From: DASSJF01 sp035934535
Lineage (GTDB): Bacteria; Sysuimicrobiota; Sysuimicrobiia; Sysuimicrobiales; Segetimicrobiaceae
Reading direction: 5' to 3'
NCBI GenBank assembly: GCA_035934535.1
Contig: DASYXS010000084.1
Location: 1 to 8,864 of the forward strand
DNA: 8,864 nucleotides
Below, one piece after another: positions 5,965 through 8,864 of the stretch; the first letter of the stretch is position 1; each line of letters begins with the position of its first letter. The notes under the pieces were generated by a model. It did no database searches. It worked only from the letters and a program-made list of their open reading frames with translations, and was not told the DNA's origin. A program made the translations under genes and the position numbers.

Positions 5965-6307
5965 TGGCGATGCGGGAGAAGTGGATGACGGTGACGGTGT
6001 CCTCGAGCCCGACGCGCCGATTGTAGATCGTCGAGAGAAACTCGAGCAGGTCGCCGTGCTCCCGCGCGGCGGGGTTGTCCTTCGTGATCTCGCGCGGCGA
6101 CACGTCGCGGAGCAGCTTGGCCTCGACGCTGTCGATCACCGCGGTGAAGATCTTCTGCCGCGTGCCGTGCTTTTGGCCGACGGTCACCCAGACGATTTGG
6201 CCTTCCTGATACTTCGGGCGTTTGTCTCCCAGCCGCACCGTGAGCGTCTTCGTCCCATCGCGGAGCGCGGCGGCCAGCAGCGGCGAATAAAAGTTTAGTG
6301 CGAACAT
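5948..6307 (-). CDS. ASCH-domain protein (putative RNA-binding)
   Basis: 119 residues, with start ATG at 6307 chosen because GGAGGG stands 4 bases before it. The fold is the PUA-related ASCH type. Supporting features are LRDGTKTLTVRLGDKRP (15-31) with the G-x-K/T-x-x-x-x-R pattern (G18, T19, R25), a following strand GQIVWVTVG, a middle strand FTAVIDSVEAK, and the late helix EHGDLLEFLSTIYN. ASCH proteins are thought to bind RNA or modified nucleosides, and one bacterial member hydrolyses N4-acetylcytidine, but most are uncharacterised. It is the first gene of the leftward operon and overlaps ftcD by 17 bases, so it is transcribed with the folate genes. Its link to them is unknown. The frame is open up to an ATG at 6430, but that extension is repeat-derived sequence without a ribosome-binding site. 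Confidence 0.82.
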   Translation of the reverse strand: MFALNFYSPLLAAALRDGTKTLTVRLGDKRPKYQEGQIVWVTVGQKHGTRQKIFTAVIDSVEAKLLRDVSPREITKDNPAAREHGDLLEFLSTIYNRRVGLEDTVTVIHFSRIANAREE

Positions 6308-6311
6308 GCAA

Positions 6312-6317
6312 CCCTCC
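6312..6317 (-). promoter_or_regulatory. Shine-Dalgarno GGAGGG of the ASCH gene
   Basis: GGAGGG is 4 bases before the ATG at 6307 and decides that start over the upstream in-frame ATGs at 6343 and 6430, neither of which has a comparable site. Confidence 0.7.
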
Positions 6318-6343
6318 GTCGGAGCCGTCTGCGTTTCTTTCAT

Positions 6344-6392
6344 GGTGGCCGGCGGGTCCGGCTGTAATTTCAGGGTGGTCGGCGAGTCCGGC
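6344..6392. repeat. two 19-base direct repeats, 30-base period
   Basis: GGTGGCCGGCGGGTCCGGC (6344-6362) recurs as GGTGGTCGGCGAGTCCGGC (6374-6392), two mismatches in 19, in the divergent promoter region. It could be a duplicated regulator site or simple local duplication. Confidence 0.6.
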
Positions 6393-6395
6393 GTC

Positions 6396-6428
6396 AGCCG
6401 GTCCGCCGACAGTAGCCGGTCCGCCGGC
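6396..6428. repeat. two 15-base direct repeats, 18-base period
   Basis: AGCCGGTCCGCCGAC (6396-6410) is followed 18 bases on by AGCCGGTCCGCCGGC (6414-6428), one mismatch. The unit is also close to the reverse complement of the core of the neighbouring 19-base repeat, so an imperfect inverted pair spans roughly 6348-6428. Confidence 0.6.
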
Positions 6429-6469
6429 ATGGGGCGTGAGGACTCCCTCTTGTTCTGCCCAACGCCAGG

Positions 6470-6489
6470 GGTTCCTTCCCTCAGGAACC
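6470..6489. other. perfect 7-bp hairpin upstream of the SIMPL gene
   Basis: GGTTCCT and AGGAACC form a perfect 7-base-pair stem around a 6-base loop (TCCCTC). It lies about 40 bases before the ribosome-binding site. No T-run follows on either strand, so it is not a typical terminator. It may be an operator or a leader-RNA structure. Confidence 0.45.
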
Positions 6490-6530
6490 GCGCGCGTCTC
6501 CGCGGCGTTTAGCAGTCGTGCCGCTACTAC

Positions 6531-6536
6531 AGGAGG
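6531..6536 (+). promoter_or_regulatory. Shine-Dalgarno AGGAGG of the SIMPL gene
   Basis: A full AGGAGG, 10 bases before the ATG at 6547, with a second G-run (AGGGG, 6541-6545) nearer. The in-frame GTG at 6538 is too close to serve as the start. Confidence 0.7.
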
Positions 6537-6546
6537 TGTGAGGGGA

Positions 6547-7278
6547 ATGTCGTCGTTTCGCTGGCTCGTCCCGACCTTGCTTCTCGTCGCCGTGGGGTGC
6601 GCCGGCGCGGCCTACAGCCAAACCGCCCAGGCGCCGATGCCCGGCCCAGGAGGCCCGCCCGTCGCCCGCGAGCGCACCATCGTGGTCACCGGTGACGGCT
6701 CGGTGGATGTGACACCCGACCGGGCGACCGTGGCGCTCTCCGTGATCGTGCAGCGTCCCACCGCGCAGGAGGCGCAGCAGCAGAGCGCGGGCACCATGGC
6801 GCAGGTGGTCCGCGCGATCGTGGCCGCGGGGATTCCCCAGACCGCCATCCGGACGACCACGGTGTCGTTGTACCCGCAGCACCGGCCGGACTCGGGCGGG
6901 ACGGGCCCGATCATCGGCTACCAGTCCGTGAACCGCGTGGTCGTCACCGTCGACGACATCAGCCGCGTCGGAGCGGTCATCGATGCGGGCGTGGGCGCCG
7001 GCGCGAACGGCGTGGACAGCGTTAATTGGACGCTGCGCGATGCGACCGCGTCCCGGGCTCAGGCGATCCGGATCGCCGTGCAGAACGCGCAGGCCACCGC
7101 CAACGCGATCGCGGCCGCGGCCGGCGTCGGCGGTCTGCGGCTGATCCGAATCGAGCAGGTGGGCGCGGTCGTGGGACCGCGGCCGGGACTCGCGGTGCTG
7201 CAGGCGGCACCGGCGACTCCGGTGCTGCCGGGTACCATGCCGGTGAACGCCGAAGTCCGCGCGGTCTTCGCCTTCTAG
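6547..7278 (+). CDS. exported SIMPL-domain (DUF541) protein
   Basis: 243 residues and the only plus-strand gene. The N-terminus has a short basic start and a hydrophobic stretch LVPTLLLVAVGCAGAA (7-22), an export signal. Cleavage by signal peptidase I near AYS-Q or AGA-A is likely. C18 in AVGC is a poor lipobox, so a lipoprotein is possible but less likely. After a Pro/Gly-rich linker, the SIMPL domain runs from about 43 to the end. It has RTIVVTGDGSVDVTPDRATV (43-62), a helix with EAQQQSAGTMAQVV, the strand IIGYQSVNRVVVTVDD (122-137), GVDSVNWTLRD (155-165) and the Ala-rich helix carrying AVQNAQATANAIA. SIMPL proteins form periplasmic or surface oligomers (BP26 of Brucella, YggE of E. coli) with roles in envelope or oxidative stress, mostly ill-defined. 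The frame is open back to 6298, but SD and signal peptide fix the ATG at 6547. Confidence 0.9.
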   Translation: MSSFRWLVPTLLLVAVGCAGAAYSQTAQAPMPGPGGPPVARERTIVVTGDGSVDVTPDRATVALSVIVQRPTAQEAQQQSAGTMAQVVRAIVAAGIPQTAIRTTTVSLYPQHRPDSGGTGPIIGYQSVNRVVVTVDDISRVGAVIDAGVGAGANGVDSVNWTLRDATASRAQAIRIAVQNAQATANAIAAAAGVGGLRLIRIEQVGAVVGPRPGLAVLQAAPATPVLPGTMPVNAEVRAVFAF

Positions 7279-7280
7279 CC

Positions 7281-7778
7281 CTACTTCAAGTCCGGCGCGT
7301 AGTCGGTCTTCGGCGCGGCCTGCCCGCTCACCGTGACCGTGGCCAGCGCCCTGCCGTCTTTGGCCTGGACGAGATGCACGGTCATCGTCTTGTAGCGGAG
7401 CCGGCTCTGCACGAACTGGATGGCGAGGGCACCCTCGGTGGAGAGGTTCTTTTTCTTCTCGGCGAGCGGCTGTCCGGGCTTGACGAGCACGTCCTTGACC
7501 GTCACGTCGAGGGTGCCCGCCTTATCATCGATCTTGACGTCGGACACCGTCCCGGCGCCGACGATGCTCTCGATCATGCTGCGGACGAGCACCGGCGGTG
7601 AGGCCGGCGCGAACAACGCGCGCTGCCGCGCCTCGTACGCCCGGTCCCAGGCAAAGAGCCCTCCGCCGACCAGCAGCACGATGAGCACGTACACCGCCGC
7701 CGGCATCCAGTTGGGGCGATGTCCACGGCGTCCCCGCGCCTGCCGGTGCGGCAGTACGGCCTTTCCGATCTTCGCCAC
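7281..7778 (-). CDS. small single-pass membrane protein of unknown function
   Basis: 165 residues; I do not recognise a family. The first 23 residues are strongly basic (HRQARGRRGHR at 10-20). A single hydrophobic segment follows (about 25-43, AAVYVLIVLLVGGGLFAW), and by the positive-inside rule the remaining 120 residues lie outside the cytoplasm. The outer part looks like a small alpha/beta domain, with VSDVKIDDKAGTLDVTVKDV (78-97), a Lys-rich turn AEKKKN (106-111), the helix EGALAIQFVQSRL, and the strands KTMTVHLVQAKDG and ALATVTVSG. The GTG start at 7778 follows the TAA of the hydrolase gene with no base between. GGGGAGGG (7794-7787) inside the last codons of that gene is the ribosome-binding site, so the two are one transcript. 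The stop is 2 bases from the stop of the converging SIMPL gene. Confidence 0.75.
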   Translation of the reverse strand: MAKIGKAVLPHRQARGRRGHRPNWMPAAVYVLIVLLVGGGLFAWDRAYEARQRALFAPASPPVLVRSMIESIVGAGTVSDVKIDDKAGTLDVTVKDVLVKPGQPLAEKKKNLSTEGALAIQFVQSRLRYKTMTVHLVQAKDGRALATVTVSGQAAPKTDYAPDLK

Positions 7779-8375
7779 TTAGGCCACCCTCCCCGACACT
7801 CCTTCGCTCCGCACGAGCACGCCCCGGTAGAGAAACGAAATCTGGCGCAGCGCGGCGCGCTGGTCGAACTCCGTGAGCGCGGAAATCGCGTCGACCGGAA
7901 CGATCAGACGAAACCAGCGCAGGGCGGCGCTGCCGGCGGTATGCAGGACGCAGATGTTGCTGACCGTTCCGGTCACGACGAGCGTGTCGACTCCCCGGCG
8001 CCGCAGCTCGTGCTCGAGCGGCGTATCGTAGAACGCGTCGTACCGGAGCTTGCGCACCACGAGGTCCCGCGGGGCCGGCGCAAGCTGGGGCACGATCGCG
8101 GCGCCCCACGTCCCGGCGACGGCATGCCGCCCCCAAATGGCAAACTCCGGGTCGTCGTCGTGGTGCCAATCCTGCGTATAGACGACGAGCATATCGTGCG
8201 CCCGTGCGAAATCGCGCAGCCGCACGATGGCCGGGACCGTTGCCGCCGCGGCGGCGACGGATAGGGCGCCGCCGGGATCGACAAAGTCGTTCTGCATGTC
8301 CACGATGACGAGGGCGGCCGTCTCCGGCGCCACCTCGGCGTGTGACTCGACCGTCGGCTCAGGTATTTCGATCAT
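7779..8375 (-). CDS. isochorismatase-family cysteine hydrolase (nicotinamidase/RutB-like)
   Basis: 198 residues. The fold is the isochorismatase-like hydrolase, which hydrolyses amides or enol ethers through an Asp-Lys-Cys triad. Here the triad is D26 (in VIVDMQNDF, 23-31), K109 (VRKLRYDAF, 107-115) and C142 (GTVSNICVLHTAG, 136-148; the residues before the Cys hold the family's cis-peptide). DWH (69-71) and the histidine of GRHAVAGTWG (H84) sit where nicotinamidases bind their metal, which allows a pncA-like role in NAD salvage. However, GTWGAAIVPQLAP is equally common in other members such as RutB-type ureidoacrylate hydrolases, so I give no symbol. The ATG at 8375 is preceded by AGGA. The gene lies 102 bases after ftsH and abuts the membrane-protein gene. 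Confidence 0.88.
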   Translation of the reverse strand: MIEIPEPTVESHAEVAPETAALVIVDMQNDFVDPGGALSVAAAAATVPAIVRLRDFARAHDMLVVYTQDWHHDDDPEFAIWGRHAVAGTWGAAIVPQLAPAPRDLVVRKLRYDAFYDTPLEHELRRRGVDTLVVTGTVSNICVLHTAGSAALRWFRLIVPVDAISALTEFDQRAALRQISFLYRGVLVRSEGVSGRVA

Positions 8376-8407
8376 CGGGAGTCCTGATTATCGGCGTATT
8401 CGGGATC

Positions 8408-8413
8408 ATTCTA
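8408..8413 (-). promoter_or_regulatory. possible -10 box TAGAAT for the hydrolase gene
   Basis: TAGAAT on the minus strand, about 33 bases before the ATG at 8375, matches TATAAT at five of six positions. No -35 box stands at the right distance because that position is GC-only sequence. This is weak support for an independent promoter after ftsH. Confidence 0.25.
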
Positions 8414-8419
8414 CAGGAA

Positions 8420-8446
8420 GAAGGAGGAGCGCGCGGCCCCTCCTTC
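8420..8446 (-). terminator. weak candidate terminator hairpin after ftsH
   Basis: GAAGGAGG (8420-8427) and CCTCCTTC (8439-8446) can pair over 8 bases around an 11-base GC-rich loop, about 31 bases past the ftsH stop. The following minus-strand tail (TTCCTGTAG) has no real T-run, so termination, if any, would be weak. Confidence 0.35.
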
Positions 8447-8477
8447 CCTGCGTGGCATCGCTGGAGTCCGTTCGGTT

Positions 8478-8864
8478 TTAGCCCGTGGCCTCAGGTTTCA
8501 GCGAGGGCGTGACCGGCTTGCTGTCCGGCCGCGGGAACGACTTGACCTCCTGCGTCACGCCCGGAAGGGACGGCGGGGTCTCCGGCATGTCGGGCGGCAG
8601 CGGCTGCCCGGCGATCAGCAGGTCGAGCGAGTCGCTCTCGAGCGACTCGCGCTCCAAGAGCGCCCGCGAGATCCGCTCGAGCACTTCCTTGTGCTCGGTC
8701 AGCACCTGGCGGGCCCGGCTGTAGCACTCGTCGATGATCCGCCGGACTTCCTTGTCGATCTCGTAGGCGATCTCCTCGGAGTAGTTGCGGCTCTCCACGA
8801 GGTCGCGGCCCAGGAACACCGGCCCGTGCTTGGCCCCGAGCGTGAGCGGGCCGAGCTTGTCCGA
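8478..8864 (-). CDS. ftsH: ATP-dependent zinc metalloprotease FtsH, C-terminal part (runs off window)
   Basis: The last 128 codons of FtsH; the membrane segments, AAA+ ATPase and HExxH zinc site lie beyond the right edge. FtsH is the membrane-anchored AAA protease that degrades short-lived and misassembled proteins. The fragment enters at SDKLGPLTLGAKHGPVFLGRD, the conserved block of the M41 peptidase domain. It continues with NYSEEIAYEIDKEVRRIIDECY and the helices RARQVLTEHKEVLERISRALLERESLE, all typical of the protease domain's C-terminal helical part. The end (from GQPLPPDMPETPP on) is a Pro-rich, flexible tail of about 40 residues, as is common and poorly conserved in the family. The TAA stop is at 8480-8478. 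In many Bacillota, ftsH sits close to folate genes, which fits this neighbourhood. Confidence 0.93.
   Translation of the reverse strand, partial: SDKLGPLTLGAKHGPVFLGRDLVESRNYSEEIAYEIDKEVRRIIDECYSRARQVLTEHKEVLERISRALLERESLESDSLDLLIAGQPLPPDMPETPPSLPGVTQEVKSFPRPDSKPVTPSLKPEATG
8628..8649. repeat. 22-base near-palindrome inside ftsH
   Basis: CGAGTCGCTC (8628-8637) and GAGCGACTCG (8640-8649) are exact inverted arms separated by two bases. The stretch encodes the alternating residues around ESLESDSLD, so coding repetition of Ser, Leu and acidic codons may explain it. Confidence 0.5.

Larger units (their letters stand above)
6308..6546. promoter_or_regulatory. divergent intergenic region between the folate operon and the SIMPL gene
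   Basis: The longest gap without a gene in the window, about 240 bases. It must hold the promoters for the leftward ASCH-ftcD-fol operon and the rightward SIMPL gene, because the genes are head to head. I found no convincing -35/-10 pair on either strand. It does contain two kinds of short direct repeats (6344-6428), a perfect hairpin (6470-6489) and a canonical AGGAGG (6531-6536). Confidence 0.6.

Noticed and set aside
6308..6430. N-terminal extension of the ASCH protein to ATG 6430
   Set aside because: No ribosome-binding site there. The extra residues come from the short repeats, while GGAGGG fits ATG 6307 exactly.
6298..6546. N-terminal extension of the SIMPL protein
   Set aside because: It would bury the signal peptide. 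The AGGAGG before ATG 6547 and the hydrophobic N-terminus fix the start.
7262..7300. Bidirectional terminator between the convergent genes
   Set aside because: No adequate stem and no T- or A-tract could be found around the 2-base gap.
1..8864. CRISPR array, tRNA, rRNA, insertion sequence or attachment site
   Set aside because: No regularly spaced repeats of CRISPR length, no recognisable tRNA arms, no transposase motifs and no terminal inverted repeats were seen on reading both strands.

Overview
The window is 8.9 kb of very GC-rich bacterial DNA. It is gene-dense and almost entirely coded on the minus strand, with one exception. GTG starts are frequent: 6 of 11 assigned starts. The order ftsH ... 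folP-folB-folK, followed by a quinate-5-dehydrogenase-like gene and an acyl-ACP-reductase-like Rossmann gene, resembles arrangements I associate with Bacillota such as Moorella-type thermophiles and with deep Terrabacteria lineages. A GC-rich Bacillota-like or uncultured Terrabacteria lineage (for example Ca. Sysuimicrobiota) is my best guess. It is an inference from gene order and composition, not a proof.

Right end (8864 to 7281, minus): the C-terminal part of the membrane protease FtsH, then a 102-base gap with a weak hairpin and a possible -10 box. Next come an isochorismatase-family cysteine hydrolase and, abutting it (TAA directly followed by GTG), a small single-pass membrane protein of unknown function.

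Middle (6308 to 7278): a divergent intergenic region of about 240 bases with short repeats and a hairpin. It separates the only plus-strand gene, an exported SIMPL-domain (DUF541) protein, from the large minus-strand operon. The SIMPL gene ends just 2 bases from the stop of the converging membrane-protein gene.

Left two-thirds (6307 to 1, minus): a tightly packed run of ASCH-domain protein, glutamate formimidoyltransferase (ftcD), dihydropteroate synthase (folP), dihydroneopterin aldolase (folB), a single-chain FolK-BirA fusion, an S58-type (DmpA/NylC) self-processing peptidase, a quinate-5-dehydrogenase-like protein, and the start of an AAR/COG5322-like reductase that runs off the window. 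FolB makes hydroxymethyl-dihydropterin, FolK pyrophosphorylates it and FolP condenses it with pABA. FtcD uses the finished tetrahydrofolate. The BirA half attaches biotin to carboxylase carrier proteins, so the operon joins folate-cofactor synthesis and use with biotin loading.

Stop and start codons in this operon repeatedly share four bases (GTGA). Two tiny ORFs appear to bridge or couple the junctions where that arrangement is missing. The most notable items are the FolK-BirA fusion, the paired uncharacterised dehydrogenase-like genes at the left end, and the stop-start coupling pattern.
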